Origin: Roseiarcus sp963741405
GTDB lineage: Bacteria > Pseudomonadota > Alphaproteobacteria > Rhizobiales > Beijerinckiaceae
DNA length: 64,000 bases
Assembly (NCBI GenBank): GCA_963741405.1
Contig: CAVUHX010000017.1
Span: forward strand, 1 to 64,000
Reading direction: 5' to 3'
Every line of letters starts with the position of its first letter. The first letter of the stretch is position 1. Positions 34,645-43,465 of the stretch are shown here, in pieces. Under the pieces are notes generated by a model. That model worked only from the letters and a program-made list of their open reading frames with translations. It ran no database searches and was not told the DNA's origin. Position numbers and translations under genes: made by a program.

Positions 34645-35181
34645 TCATTTGCTTTCATTTCCTTTTCCGAATCGAGCCTTTTCAAGGGGTTGCGCCCGGG
34701 ATTCGCGGGCCCCCTCCCCCCTGGCGGCGCGCCGGCGCGATGGACCAGAGTTGGCCAGCCAAGAAGCGTTGAATGGCTTCGGCAAAAAACGGACATTACC
34801 GCCCGAACCGCCCCTTCCATTTCCGTCAGAAAGCTTCAAAACGCTTCGAAAAAATTCCGCCGCGCCTTCCAAAAGCTTCACAATCCTTCCAAGGATTTCC
34901 CTTCTGTTCCCCCGGAAATCGAGACCCGTCAAAGCCTTGCTGGCGAATCGGGCTTTGGGGCGCGCCTCGCCCGCCGCCCGCACCGCTTGGCCGAGCCGGG
35001 CGACCTGCCTATGGGCGTGGACGGCGCTTTCCAGCGCCTCGCGGCCTTCCAGGGCTTCGGCGACGATCTGGCGGACGCGCCGCTCCGTCAGTTTCTACTG
35101 CCCTGCGATCTCGTCGTAGACGAAGCCTTCGCGCAGCCGCTCGACAATGCGCTTCGTCCTCGCCGCTCGGATGAATTTCAT
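34645..35181 (-). pseudogene. Relic of a small helix-turn-helix protein, split by an in-frame stop
   Basis: From the ATG at 35181 the frame reads MKFIRAARTKRIVERLREGF, then VYDEIAGQ, a TAG stop at 35095-35097, then KLTERRVRQIVAEALEGREA and continues open to 34645. The two parts form one HTH-like domain (helices YDEIAGQ and TERRVRQIV). The part after about 34980 is low-complexity and does not look conserved. Most of 34471-35800 otherwise carries no gene. Confidence 0.5.
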
Positions 35182-35417
35182 CGTCCCCCGCTTGCGCGGC
35201 CTCTCCTCGTCCACGCCTTCCCTCGTTCCCCGTCGCATTGCCGATCTTCAATGGTTTGTTTACGGTCGCACAGATTCTGTCCGCAGGGAACCATTTGTTC
35301 GCACTTTGTTCCAATCTGGTTAATTTGCCGCGGCGGCCCGACTCGTCACCGCCACGCCCGCTCGCAGGGATAGCCTCTCGGTTTGAAATTCGGGTTTGGG
35401 CGGACGGCGGAAGTTAC

Positions 35418-35457
35418 CCCTTCTCCCTTGGGAGAAGGTGGCGAGAAGCGCCGGATG
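35418..35457. repeat. Third copy of the GGGAGAAGG-type intergenic repeat
   Basis: CCCTTCTCCCTTGGGAGAAG followed by GTGGCGAGAAGCGCCGGATG. It matches copy 1 at 11108 except for the loop and a few bases. The stem CTTCTCCC/GGGAGAAG is perfect. It sits in the spacer ahead of the toxin-antitoxin pair. Confidence 0.8.
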
Positions 35458-35780
35458 CGGCAGCCAGCGCACCGCGATCCGGGGGGCGTGTCTTGGTTTC
35501 GTCCTGGGCTCGAGGTCTGCGGGCATGAGAACTCCGACTTGCCTCGTATGATGGGGGACGCTGGGGAAACTGGCAATGTTTTGTGCTCGATATGTTCTAA
35601 ACGGTTAATTGGGGAAGACCGGAAAGATTCGAATATGCGCCATTTCGACGGTCGACGGAGCGTGGGCTGGACCGCGCCCCGGTTGCCTTCCCCCGTGGAC
35701 CCTGTTGATCCTCGGGCGAACGGGGCCGTTGACCGAGCCTCACGCCGCCTCGCCTTGCGGTCTTCGCGCCAAACCCTATA

Positions 35781-35798
35781 TTGGCCATGAAGGGCCAA
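35781..35798. promoter_or_regulatory. Inverted repeat ahead of the Phd/YefM-type antitoxin gene
   Basis: TTGGCCATGAAGGGCCAA has perfect TTGGCC/GGCCAA arms around six bases. It lies 12 bases before the antitoxin ATG, where autorepressing antitoxins bind. AT-rich flanks (CCCTATA before, ATAGGA after) suggest that the core promoter overlaps it. Confidence 0.6.
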
Positions 35799-35810
35799 AT
35801 AGGACGCTTC

Positions 35811-36062
35811 ATGCGTGTCTACTCGATCGCTCAGGCGAAAGACCAGCTCTCCAGACTCGTCGATGAGGCCCTCGCCGGGGAGCAGGTCACAATCACGCGG
35901 CACGGCAAACCGGTCGTGGAGCTGAGGCCGGCTGCAACCGGAGGCGCCGGGCGGCCTCCGGCCGACCTGATCGACGAACTGGCCAGGCGGGCGAAGGAGC
36001 TTCCCCCGCCAGGCCAAAGCACAGCCGAGATTGTACGCAGAATGCGCGACGAAGATCCGTGA
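35811..36062 (+). CDS. Phd/YefM-family antitoxin
   Basis: 83 residues from the ATG at 35811, with AGGA 7 bases upstream. MRVYSIAQAKDQLSRLVDEA and VTITRHGKPVVELRP are the family hallmarks: N-terminal dimeric DNA-binding fold, then a C-terminal arm that would neutralise the toxin. It overlaps the toxin gene as GTGA. Confidence 0.9.
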   Translation: MRVYSIAQAKDQLSRLVDEALAGEQVTITRHGKPVVELRPAATGGAGRPPADLIDELARRAKELPPPGQSTAEIVRRMRDEDP

Positions 36063-36481
36063 CGGTCTACGCCGATACGTCGGTCATCGGCGCGGTCATT
36101 TTCGACGAGTCGGAATCCGAGCGGGCTCGCGACTTTTTCAGGCGTACGAGAGAGCGCGTGATCGTCAGCGACCTGGCGAGATTGGAGTTCGCCGCCGTCG
36201 TGTCCCGGTTGGCGAGGACGGGAAAGTTCAGCGGCGATCAGTCCGTCCGTGCACTCGCGAGCTTCGACATGCTTCGCGCGGCGTGCTTGCCGATGACCCA
36301 CGGGCCGAGGGATTTTGCCTTCGCGGAGGAACTGGTGCGAGACTTCTCGACGAAGCTTGTCGCTCCGGATGCTTTGCACCTGGCGAGCGCGCGATCGGCC
36401 GGCGCATCGCTCGCGACCTTCGACAAGAGGCTCGCCGCCGCGGCGCGGATGCACGCGTTGGATGTCGCGGAACTCGGGTAG
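36059..36481 (+). CDS. PIN-domain (VapC-like) ribonuclease toxin
   Basis: 140 residues from a GTG at 36059. The acidic site is complete: YADTSVIGAVIF, SDLARLEFAAV, APDALHLASA and ATFDKRLAAAA. PIN toxins cleave tRNA or rRNA. The pairing of a Phd-type antitoxin with a PIN toxin is common in alphaproteobacteria. The pair looks functional, unlike the broken hicA and the vapC remnant in this window. Confidence 0.9.
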   Translation: MTVYADTSVIGAVIFDESESERARDFFRRTRERVIVSDLARLEFAAVVSRLARTGKFSGDQSVRALASFDMLRAACLPMTHGPRDFAFAEELVRDFSTKLVAPDALHLASARSAGASLATFDKRLAAAARMHALDVAELG

Positions 36482-36599
36482 GGTTTGGCGGGAGAAACCG
36501 ATGGCGGCGGTGCTGAACCAATTTGGACAGCTCCTCGCCTGACCGTCTCGCCGCCCTCATGGGTCCGAGATCCGCGTCCGCTCGCGCGAGCGTCGCACA

Positions 36600-36815
36600 G
36601 GCGGCGCGTCAGGCGCGAGATATCCCTGTTTCCGGTCGAGCAGGCAACTTTAATTCCGTGATGCGCCGAATTTGTTCCCTGTTCGACCGCGTAGGGAATT
36701 TACCCGGAACTGATTCGAATCCTTGCGCTTTTCTGGGCGATTTTTCGCCGATTCGGCCGAAATAAGGGAAGTTCCCAGCTTTTTTCCCTGCTGCCAGGGA
36801 ACCCGGCTCCCGACG
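36600..36815. repeat. Intergenic repeat-like block with TTCCCTG hairpins
   Basis: This spacer contains TTCCCTG-CTGC-CAGGGAA (36784-36801, perfect 7-bp stem) and a looser TTCCCTG/TAGGGAA pair near 36674-36700, separated by an A/T- and CGATT-rich stretch. The pattern resembles multicopy intergenic sequences that I have seen in Hyphomicrobiales genomes. No coding potential is supported. Confidence 0.4.
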
Positions 36816-37961
36816 TCAGGCGAACAGCGAGCCCTGGTCGGCGAGCCGGCGCATGTGCAGGTCGGCGTCGCCGTAGGCCGTGTCGATCATCGTCAGGCGC
36901 TTGAACAGGTGGCCGACCTTGTATTCCCAGGTCATGGCGATGCCGCCATGCAGCTGCACCGCCTGCTGGCCGATGAATTGCGCCGAACGGCCGATCTGGA
37001 CCTTCGCCGCCGACATCGCCTTCGTGCGCTCGCTGGCGTTCTCCTCGCCGACGCTCATCGTCGCCAGAACCATCATGCTGCGGGCCTGCTCGAGCGCGAC
37101 GACCATGTCGGAAGCGCGATGCTGAAGGGCCTGGAACGAACCGATCGTCACGCCGAACTGCTTGCGCGTCTTCATGTAGTCGACCGTCATGGCGAGCGCT
37201 TCGCCCATCGCCCCGACCGCCTCGGCCGACAGCGCGGCGATCGTCTCGTCGACCGCCCGCTCGATGATCGGCAGGCCGCGTTCGGGATCGCCCAGAACGT
37301 CGTGCGGCTCGACGCGCACGTCCTTGAGGCCGATCTCCGCCGCGCGCTGGCCGTCCTGGGTCGGATAGCCGCGCCGCGTCACGCCCGGCGCGTTCGCATC
37401 GATAACGAAGAGGCCGATGCCGTCGCGGTCGCGCCGCCCGCCGGCGACCCGGGCCGAGACAATGAGCTTGTCGGCGCTGTCGCCCTGCCCGACCAGGCCC
37501 TTTTCGCCGTTGAGCACGAAGGCGCCGCCGTCCTTGCGGGCGCTCGTCGCGACGTCGTTGAGGTCGAAGCCGGACTGCCTCTCGGCATGGGCGAAACTCA
37601 GGCGCAGGTCGCCCGCGGCGATCTTGCCGATGAGCTCGCCGCGCTGTTTCGCGGACGCGCCATGCCTGATCAGCGCGCCGCCGAGCACGACGGTCTGCAG
37701 ATAGGGCTCGAGCGCCAGCGCCTTGCCGAACTCCTCCATCACGATCATTGTCTCGACCGCGCCTCCTCCGTATCCGCCGTCGTCTTCCGGGAACGGCGCG
37801 CCGAGCAGGCCCATGTCGGCATATTCGCGCCACAGCGCCTCGCTGAAACCCTGCGGGCTCGCCTGATGCGCCTTGCGCGCCTCGAAGCCGTAGCGATCCT
37901 TCATCAGCCGCGCGACATTGTCGCCGACGAGCCGCTGCTCAGCGGTGAGATCGAAGTCCAT
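36816..37961 (-). CDS. pimD: Acyl-CoA dehydrogenase, PimD-like (small-subunit type)
   Basis: 381 residues, the usual length. It starts MDFDLTAEQRLVGDNVARLM, with the motif GGYGGGAVETMIVMEEFGKA; the C-terminal part (QLHGGIAMTWEYKVGHLFKR) is acyl-CoA-dehydrogenase-like. In Rhodopseudomonas the PimC/PimD pair oxidises dicarboxylyl-CoA such as pimeloyl-CoA. Here it lies 3 bases after the PimC-like gene, so one FAD enzyme of two unlike subunits is likely. Substrate inferred by similarity only. Confidence 0.75.
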   Translation of the reverse strand: MDFDLTAEQRLVGDNVARLMKDRYGFEARKAHQASPQGFSEALWREYADMGLLGAPFPEDDGGYGGGAVETMIVMEEFGKALALEPYLQTVVLGGALIRHGASAKQRGELIGKIAAGDLRLSFAHAERQSGFDLNDVATSARKDGGAFVLNGEKGLVGQGDSADKLIVSARVAGGRRDRDGIGLFVIDANAPGVTRRGYPTQDGQRAAEIGLKDVRVEPHDVLGDPERGLPIIERAVDETIAALSAEAVGAMGEALAMTVDYMKTRKQFGVTIGSFQALQHRASDMVVALEQARSMMVLATMSVGEENASERTKAMSAAKVQIGRSAQFIGQQAVQLHGGIAMTWEYKVGHLFKRLTMIDTAYGDADLHMRRLADQGSLFA

Positions 37962-37964
37962 GGT

Positions 37965-39155
37965 TCAGAGCCCCAGAATGGCTTTGGCGATGATGCCGCG
38001 CTGAATCTCGTTCGAGCCGCCGTAGATCGAGACCTTGCGATAGTTGAAATAGGCCGGCGCAATCGGACCGGCCCAGTCGAACCCGACCGGCGGCTCATTG
38101 CCGCGATCATCCGGATCCTCGTAGGGCAGGGCGTAGGGACCGACCACCTCCATGAGAAGCTCGGTCGTCGCCTGCTGGATTTCCGATCCCTTGATCTTGA
38201 GGACCGAGGACGCCGGATCGGGCCTGCCGTCGTTGCGGCGGTTGGAGATGACGCGCATCTGGGTCATCTCGAGAGCCTTGAGCTCGACCTCCACCGAAGC
38301 GAGCTTGGCGCGGAAGAACGGGTCGTCGATTTTCGGCCCCGACCCGTAGACGGGGATCGCGGCGAGTTGGCGAACCCGGTCAAGGCGCGCTTTGGAGATG
38401 CCTACGCGGGCGATGCCGTTTCGCTCGTTGGCGAGCAGGAATTTGGCGTAATCCCAGCCCTTGTTCTCCTCGCCGACGATCGCGTCCAGCGGCGCGCGAA
38501 CGTCGTCGAAGAAGACTTCGTTGACCTCGTGGCCGCCGTCGATCGTCTGGATCGGGCGGACGGTGATGCCGGGCGTCTTCATGTCGACAAGGAAGAAGGA
38601 GATGCCCTGCTGCTTCTTCGCCTCCGGGTTGGTGCGGGCGAGGACGAAGATCCAGTCCGCGTATTGGGCCATGGTGGTCCAGGTCTTCTGGCCGGAGATC
38701 ACCCAGGAATCGCCGTCGCGCCGGGCGCTGGTCCGGAGGCTCGCCAGATCGGATCCGGCGCCCGGCTCGGAGAAGCCCTGGCACCACCAGTCGCGGAGAT
38801 CGACGATGCGCGGCAGGAACCGCTCCTTCTGCGCCTGCGACCCGAAGGTATACATCACCGGACCGACCATATTGACGCCGAAGGCGATCGCCTCCGGCGC
38901 ATTGCCCCGCTGGATCTCGTCGAGGAAGATCGCCTGCTTGACCGGACTCCAGCCGGTCCCGCCCCATTCCTTCGGCCAGTGCGGGACGGCCCAGCCCTTC
39001 TCGGCCAGGATTCGTGTCCAGCGAACGTAATCGTCCTTCGACAGATGCCGTCCCGCGACGCCTTTTTCCCGGATCGAGGCGGGCAGCTTGTCCCGCACGA
39101 AGGCGCGCACCTCGGCTCGAAACGCCTGTTCCTCCGCCGTCAGTTGAAGATCCAT
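37965..39155 (-). CDS. pimC: Acyl-CoA dehydrogenase, PimC-like (large-subunit type)
   Basis: 396 residues from the ATG at 39155, with AGGAGG 6 bases upstream. Strong family matches are WWCQGFSEPGAGSDLASL, TIDGGHEVNEVFFDDV and FNYRKVSIYGGSNEIQRGII. Length and motifs equal those I remember for PimC. Together with the next gene it would start beta-oxidation of dicarboxylic or ring-derived acyl-CoA. Confidence 0.78.
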   Translation of the reverse strand: MDLQLTAEEQAFRAEVRAFVRDKLPASIREKGVAGRHLSKDDYVRWTRILAEKGWAVPHWPKEWGGTGWSPVKQAIFLDEIQRGNAPEAIAFGVNMVGPVMYTFGSQAQKERFLPRIVDLRDWWCQGFSEPGAGSDLASLRTSARRDGDSWVISGQKTWTTMAQYADWIFVLARTNPEAKKQQGISFFLVDMKTPGITVRPIQTIDGGHEVNEVFFDDVRAPLDAIVGEENKGWDYAKFLLANERNGIARVGISKARLDRVRQLAAIPVYGSGPKIDDPFFRAKLASVEVELKALEMTQMRVISNRRNDGRPDPASSVLKIKGSEIQQATTELLMEVVGPYALPYEDPDDRGNEPPVGFDWAGPIAPAYFNYRKVSIYGGSNEIQRGIIAKAILGL

Positions 39156-39376
39156 GGGTCGCCTCCTGGGCTCGAACGCCTTCGTCTGCGCGAATTGGCG
39201 CCCCAATACGGGTTCTGCGGCGTCGGCGTCAACATCGAGCAACGGTCGCGGCGGCGTCCATTCCAAACCGAGCCCGCGCGAAACCGGTTTGATGCGCGTC
39301 AAATGACCGGTCGAATGGCTGTCCTAATGCCTGTCCTGTTCGCCTCATCGAGAAAGCGTGAAGGGCTCCGCCATGC

Positions 39377-39823
39377 ATGTGTCCAAACCGGACTGGATCC
39401 CAGGGACAGTCCCACACCTGCGGACCCGGGGCGACGCCGCTGACGATCGGGGCCTTCTTCCTGATGTCGGCGACGGGCGTATTGATGTTCTTCGGTTGGG
39501 ATAGGGGCCTGACAAGCGGGGTGCACGAATGGTTCTCGTGGTTGTTCCTGGCCGGCGCCGCCAGGCACATCGCAGCCAACATTCGGCCGTTCATGAACCA
39601 TCTCAGGTCCGGCTGGGGCAAGGCGAGCATTACCATGTTCATTATCGCCATGGCTGCATCCTTCCTTTCCTGGGGAATCGAGACGGGCGATCCGTTGCGG
39701 AGAGACGTCGAGCGGGCTTTGGTCGACGCCCCGCTGTCGACCCTTGCCAGCCTAACGAATGCGACCCCGGAAGACCTGCGGCGCCGGCTGGAGGCGCGCG
39801 GGATTATCGCCGACGGCCGATAA
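39377..39823 (+). CDS. Small membrane protein, DUF4405-like
   Basis: About 148 residues. Hydrophobic helices lie at PLTIGAFFLMSATGVLMFFG, EWFSWLFLAGAARHIAANI and ITMFIIAMAASFLSW. Histidines in HEWFSWLF and ARHIAANIRPF are placed as in the DUF4405 family, possibly haem ligands. The first 20 residues look unlike a natural start, so either the start is later or there is a frame error near 39400. Confidence 0.55.
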   Translation: MCPNRTGSQGQSHTCGPGATPLTIGAFFLMSATGVLMFFGWDRGLTSGVHEWFSWLFLAGAARHIAANIRPFMNHLRSGWGKASITMFIIAMAASFLSWGIETGDPLRRDVERALVDAPLSTLASLTNATPEDLRRRLEARGIIADGR

Positions 39824-39828
39824 TCCAT

Positions 39829-39978
39829 TCATGAATTTTCAGTCGTCAGCAACGTCGGCGCAATGCGTCTGCTCGCGATCGTGTTCATGAACGACTGACG
39901 CGGCCCTTCCGCCAGGGCGGCGGAAAGCGGCAGCGCCAGAGCGGCGGCGAATCCGATCAAAACGACGGTCTTGAGCAA
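39829..39978 (-). CDS. Very small secreted peptide
   Basis: 49 residues from a TTG at 39978, with AAGGAG 6 bases upstream. Signal-like core VVLIGFAAALALPLSAALA, then about 25 mature residues. Function unknown. It is antisense-adjacent to the DUF4405-like gene end. Confidence 0.45.
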   Translation of the reverse strand: MLKTVVLIGFAAALALPLSAALAEGPRQSFMNTIASRRIAPTLLTTENS

Positions 39979-40001
39979 GCGGCTCTCCTTTTTGTGTCCT
40001 T

Positions 40002-40319
40002 TCAACGCCCGACGAGCTCGAACGGCGCCGAGTCGAAAAGCATCGGCGGCCTGTTCGGCGCGGCGCTTTCCATTGCTCTTGCCACGCTTGCAATCGCAAT
40101 CGCGCAGCACGGCCGCGAAGATGCCGCGAGCAAAGGACGTTCGATGATGCGCGCCGCGATCCGCCAATTGATGTTCGAGTCGGACAGCATCGTGTACTTA
40201 TGGGGGGTCAGACGCAGAGCAAATCCGCGAGTTTCGGACCACTGCCCCACGACTTTCCAATCTTCGACCTGTTGCCTCAACTCTTTCAAGGCCAACCCGG
40301 GTCTCGACGAGCAGGGCAT
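40002..40319 (-). CDS. Hypothetical protein, weakly supported
   Basis: 105 residues from the ATG at 40319, 13 bases after the SDR stop on the same strand. The start MPCSSRPGLALKELRQQVED has a modest GGGAAAG upstream. Composition is mixed and I see no domain. It could be a co-transcribed gene or chance open frame. Confidence 0.25.
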   Translation of the reverse strand: MPCSSRPGLALKELRQQVEDWKVVGQWSETRGFALRLTPHKYTMLSDSNINWRIAARIIERPLLAASSRPCCAIAIASVARAMESAAPNRPPMLFDSAPFELVGR

Positions 40320-40331
40320 TAATCTTTCCCG

Positions 40332-41072
40332 TTAAGCGACGGAAAAACCTCCGTCGACGCGATAGGACGCGCCCGTCACTGCCGAGGCGCGATCCGAAAG
40401 CAGGAAAGCGATGGCTTCCGCGACCTCAGACGGCTCAAGGAAGCGACCGATCGGCATACGCTTGAGACGCGGCTCGGAGCGCGCCGGATCGCTCCAGGCG
40501 AGGCGAGCCATATCCGTGAGCGTGATGGTCGGACTGACGGAATTGACCCGGATGCCGTGCGGGCCAAGCTCGTTGGCCATAACGCGGGTCACGGCGTCCA
40601 GCGCCGCTTTGGACGCGCAATAGGCGCCGTGGTCGTTCACTCCTAGGACCGCCGCGTCGCTGGAGACATTCACGATCGATCCGGGGCGTTTCGTCTCGAT
40701 TCGATTGCGCGCATATTCCTGCGCGACGACAATCGCCGCCTTGGCGTTGATAGTCATGATATGATCGAAGCTCTCGAGCGTGAGGTCCACGAAAGGCTGC
40801 AGCGCGGTCGTTCCCGCGCAATTGACCAGAAGGTCAAACGGTAGATTGGCACGGACTGCGGCGCGCGTCGCCTCGAGATCCGCAAGATCGGTCGCGATGG
40901 TTCGACATCCGATTTCGGCTTTGAGGGAGGCGAGGTCGTTGCTCGAGCGGCCGAGTCCCAGAACGGACGCGCCGCGTCGCGCGAGCAACTCAGCGGTTGC
41001 GCGGCCGATCCCTTTTGTCGCCCCGGTGACAAGAACCGTACGGCCGGCGAATTCGCGAGAGTCGTCGTCCAT
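40332..41072 (-). CDS. SDR, carbonyl/L-xylulose reductase-like
   Basis: 246 residues. Cofactor motif TGATKGIGRATAELLA, VNCAG in place of NNAG, catalytic SSDAAVLGVNDHGAYCASKA, and a closing GASYRVDGGFSVA. The VNCAG variant and overall pattern fit the dicarbonyl/L-xylulose reductase group. The substrate is unknown. It is divergent from purH, across about 250 bases. Confidence 0.85.
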   Translation of the reverse strand: MDDDSREFAGRTVLVTGATKGIGRATAELLARRGASVLGLGRSSNDLASLKAEIGCRTIATDLADLEATRAAVRANLPFDLLVNCAGTTALQPFVDLTLESFDHIMTINAKAAIVVAQEYARNRIETKRPGSIVNVSSDAAVLGVNDHGAYCASKAALDAVTRVMANELGPHGIRVNSVSPTITLTDMARLAWSDPARSEPRLKRMPIGRFLEPSEVAEAIAFLLSDRASAVTGASYRVDGGFSVA

Positions 41073-41324
41073 GATTTCCTTCGGAGATCCTAAAGTTGCT
41101 CTACGAGACAGTCCTAGAGAAAACGACGCAATGCGTCGATAGGGCGTTTTAGCATGGTGTTTTTGATGAACACCTTTGCGCGCCGGCCAAAAATACCCAC
41201 GCCTTCGACCTGCCTCATTTTTTCGTGAGCGAACGCCGACATTCGTCTCTTGCAGCGTTCCTCCCGGTTTCGAACCGTGCTATTGCGCCGCAGCAAACCC
41301 GTTGGATGCAGGGAGTGGGCGCCG

Positions 41325-42929
41325 ATGGCCGAGGATATCGTCACTGTCGGGCGCGCGCTGATTTCCGTCTCGGACAAAACCGGCCTCGTTGGGATGGCGA
41401 AGGCGCTGGCCGGGCGCGGCGCCGAGCTTTTGTCGACCGGCGGCACCGCCGCCGCGCTCGAGGAGGGCGGACTGGCTGTCCTCGACGTCGCGCAACTGAC
41501 CGGCTTTCCCGAAATGATGGACGGGCGGGTGAAAACGCTGCATCCACGCGTCCACGGCGGCCTGCTCGCGATCCGCGCCGACCCAGCCCACCAGGCGTCG
41601 ATGATCGCCAACGACATTTCCCCGATCGACCTTCTGATCGTCAATCTCTATCCGTTCGAGGCGACGCTGAACCGCGCCGGCGCGTCATTCGAGGACAGGA
41701 TCGAGAACATCGACGTCGGCGGCCCGGCCATGATCCGCGGCGCGGCGAAGAACCACGACGACGTCGCGGTCGTCGTCGACGTCGCCGACTATCCCGCCCT
41801 GATCGAGGAGCTCGACCGACATGGCGGGGCGACCAGCCTAGCCTTCCGGCGGAGGATGGCGCAGAAGGCCTTTGCCCGCACTGCGGCCTACGATGCGGCC
41901 ATCTCGAACTGGCTCGCCGGAGAAGTCGGGGAGCCGGCGCCGAAATGGCGGGCCTTCGGCGGCGTGCTGCACGAGAACTTCGGCGCGCTTCGCTACGGCG
42001 AGAATCCGCACCAGAACGCATCGCTCTACCTCACCCCCGAGCCGCGCGCGGGCGTCGCCACAGCGCGGCAGGTCCAGGGCAAGGAGCTGTCCTACAACAA
42101 TATCAACGACACCGACGCGGCCTACGAGCTTGTCGCCGAGTTCGATCCGAGGACAGGCCCCGCCGTCGCTATCATCAAACACGCCAATCCCTGCGGGGTC
42201 GCGGTCGGCGCGACGCTGCTCGAGGCCTATGAAAAGGCGCTCGCCTGCGACCCGGTCTCGGCCTTCGGCGGGATCGTCGCGCTGAACCGCCGCCTCGACG
42301 CGGCGGCAGCGCAGAAAATCGTGGAAATCTTCACCGAGGTCATCATCGCGCCGGAAGCCGACGACGAGGCCTTGGCGATCGTCGCGTCGAAGAAGAACCT
42401 CAGGCTCCTGATCGCGGGCGCGTTGCCCGACCCCCGCGCGAAGACGCTGACCGTCCGGTCGGTGGCCGGAGGGCTTCTCGTGCAGGACCGCGACAGCGGC
42501 GTTCTCGACGAACAGGCGCTGAAAGTCGTCACCCGGCGCGCCCCGACCGAATCCGAAATGGCGGATCTCCGCATCGCCTGGCGGGTCGCCAAGCACGTGA
42601 AGTCAAACGCGATCGTCTATGTGAAGGACGGTTCGACCGCCGGCGTCGGCGCGGGACAGATGTCCCGGGTCGATTCGGCGCGGGTCGCCGCCCGCAAGGC
42701 GCGCGATGCGGCGGCGGCGGCCGGATGGGCCGAGCCGCGCACCACGGGCTCGGTCGTGGCCTCTGACGCCTTCTTTCCCTTCCCCGACGGTCTTGTCTCG
42801 GCGATCGAGGCCGGCGCAACCGCGGTTATCCAGCCCGGGGGCTCGGTGCGCGACCGCGACGTGATCGCCGCGGCGGATGAAGCGGGCGTCGCCATGGTAT
42901 TCACCGGCATGCGCCACTTCCGGCATTGA
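41325..42929 (+). CDS. purH: PurH, bifunctional AICAR formyltransferase/IMP cyclohydrolase
   Basis: 534 residues from the ATG at 41325. The N-terminal IMP cyclohydrolase domain (RALISVSDKTGLVGMAKALA, STGGTAAAL, GRVKTLHPRVHGGLL) is followed by the transformylase domain (KHANPCGVAVG, SAFGGIVALNRRLD, VASDAFFPFPDGL). It makes the last two steps of IMP synthesis. Housekeeping, with an intact frame. Confidence 0.97.
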   Translation: MAEDIVTVGRALISVSDKTGLVGMAKALAGRGAELLSTGGTAAALEEGGLAVLDVAQLTGFPEMMDGRVKTLHPRVHGGLLAIRADPAHQASMIANDISPIDLLIVNLYPFEATLNRAGASFEDRIENIDVGGPAMIRGAAKNHDDVAVVVDVADYPALIEELDRHGGATSLAFRRRMAQKAFARTAAYDAAISNWLAGEVGEPAPKWRAFGGVLHENFGALRYGENPHQNASLYLTPEPRAGVATARQVQGKELSYNNINDTDAAYELVAEFDPRTGPAVAIIKHANPCGVAVGATLLEAYEKALACDPVSAFGGIVALNRRLDAAAAQKIVEIFTEVIIAPEADDEALAIVASKKNLRLLIAGALPDPRAKTLTVRSVAGGLLVQDRDSGVLDEQALKVVTRRAPTESEMADLRIAWRVAKHVKSNAIVYVKDGSTAGVGAGQMSRVDSARVAARKARDAAAAAGWAEPRTTGSVVASDAFFPFPDGLVSAIEAGATAVIQPGGSVRDRDVIAAADEAGVAMVFTGMRHFRH

Positions 42930-42960
42930 GAAGGCGACGCGCAGGCTGCGGAGGGTTTGC

Positions 42961-42983
42961 CGCCGGTTTAGCGGCGGGCTTTA
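42961..42983 (+). terminator. purH terminator-like hairpin
   Basis: CCGCCG-GTTTAG-CGGCGG followed by GCTTT, 31 bases after the purH stop and touching the end of the convergent gene. A perfect 6-bp GC stem with a short T-run. Confidence 0.45.
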
Positions 42984-43465
42984 CTCGCCCCTTGAGACGA
43001 TGACGGCGGCGTCGGAGTCCTTGACCCCGCTGAGCTGAAGGTCGAGCGCGCGGCCCGGCAGGTCGAACCGAACGCTTTTTCGGACCCCCTCGCATCCAAC
43101 CGCGCCGGAAAACCCCTTCGGATGCAGGAATGCGCCATTGTCGATGACGTCGATCCACCGCTCTGCCGCCAGGGTGATCTGGAATGTCCCCGGCGTCGCC
43201 GGAGCGGCGAGGGTGAAACGTCCGGCAAAAGACTGCGGCGATTTCGGCGCCCGCTCGGGCGCCCGCGGCAGGCCGGCCTCGGCGAGCGGCGCGAGCCCGG
43301 AGATTCATCGCGACGCCGTAATCCAGAGCGCCGCCGTTGGCGATCGCCGGCTTGCCCGCCGCCGCGAGCGCCGCTGAACGCCCCACAACCTTTCGGCTCG
43401 TCCGCAGCCGCGAGGCCCGGCAGCGCCGCGATCAGCCCGGCGAACGCCAGCCCGGCTTTGCTCAC
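42982..43465 (-). CDS. Small secreted protein of unknown function (two frame breaks)
   Basis: About 160 residues from a GTG at 43465 that overlaps the ctpA stop. A signal peptide (KAGLAFAGLIAALPGLAAAD) leads the first frame. The frame changes near 43372-43380 (then ALAAAGKPAIANGGALDYGV) and again near 43290 (then SPQSFAGRFTLAAPATPGTF ... AAVIVSRGE). Joined, the product looks periplasmic with a beta-rich body and one cysteine pair. Coupling to ctpA suggests an envelope role. Unknown family. Confidence 0.55.

Noticed and set aside
35009..35314. 101-codon minus-strand frame in the 35-kb spacer
   Set aside because: Wrong frame for the HTH relic, very Arg-rich; the meaningful frame starts at 35181.
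36712..36722. GATTCGAATCC resembling a tRNA T-loop
   Set aside because: No matching acceptor, anticodon or D arms upstream; single fragment in a repeat-like spacer.
36784..36801. TTCCCTG-CTGC-CAGGGAA as a Rho-independent terminator
   Set aside because: On neither strand is the stem followed by a T-run; the T-run precedes it on the plus strand. Kept only as part of a repeat block.
36723..39443. 906-codon open frame on the plus strand
   Set aside because: Antisense shadow of the two acyl-CoA dehydrogenase genes, whose motifs on the minus strand are unmistakable.
41114..41644. 176-codon minus-strand frame at the purH start
   Set aside because: Antisense to the conserved IMP cyclohydrolase domain; no motifs.
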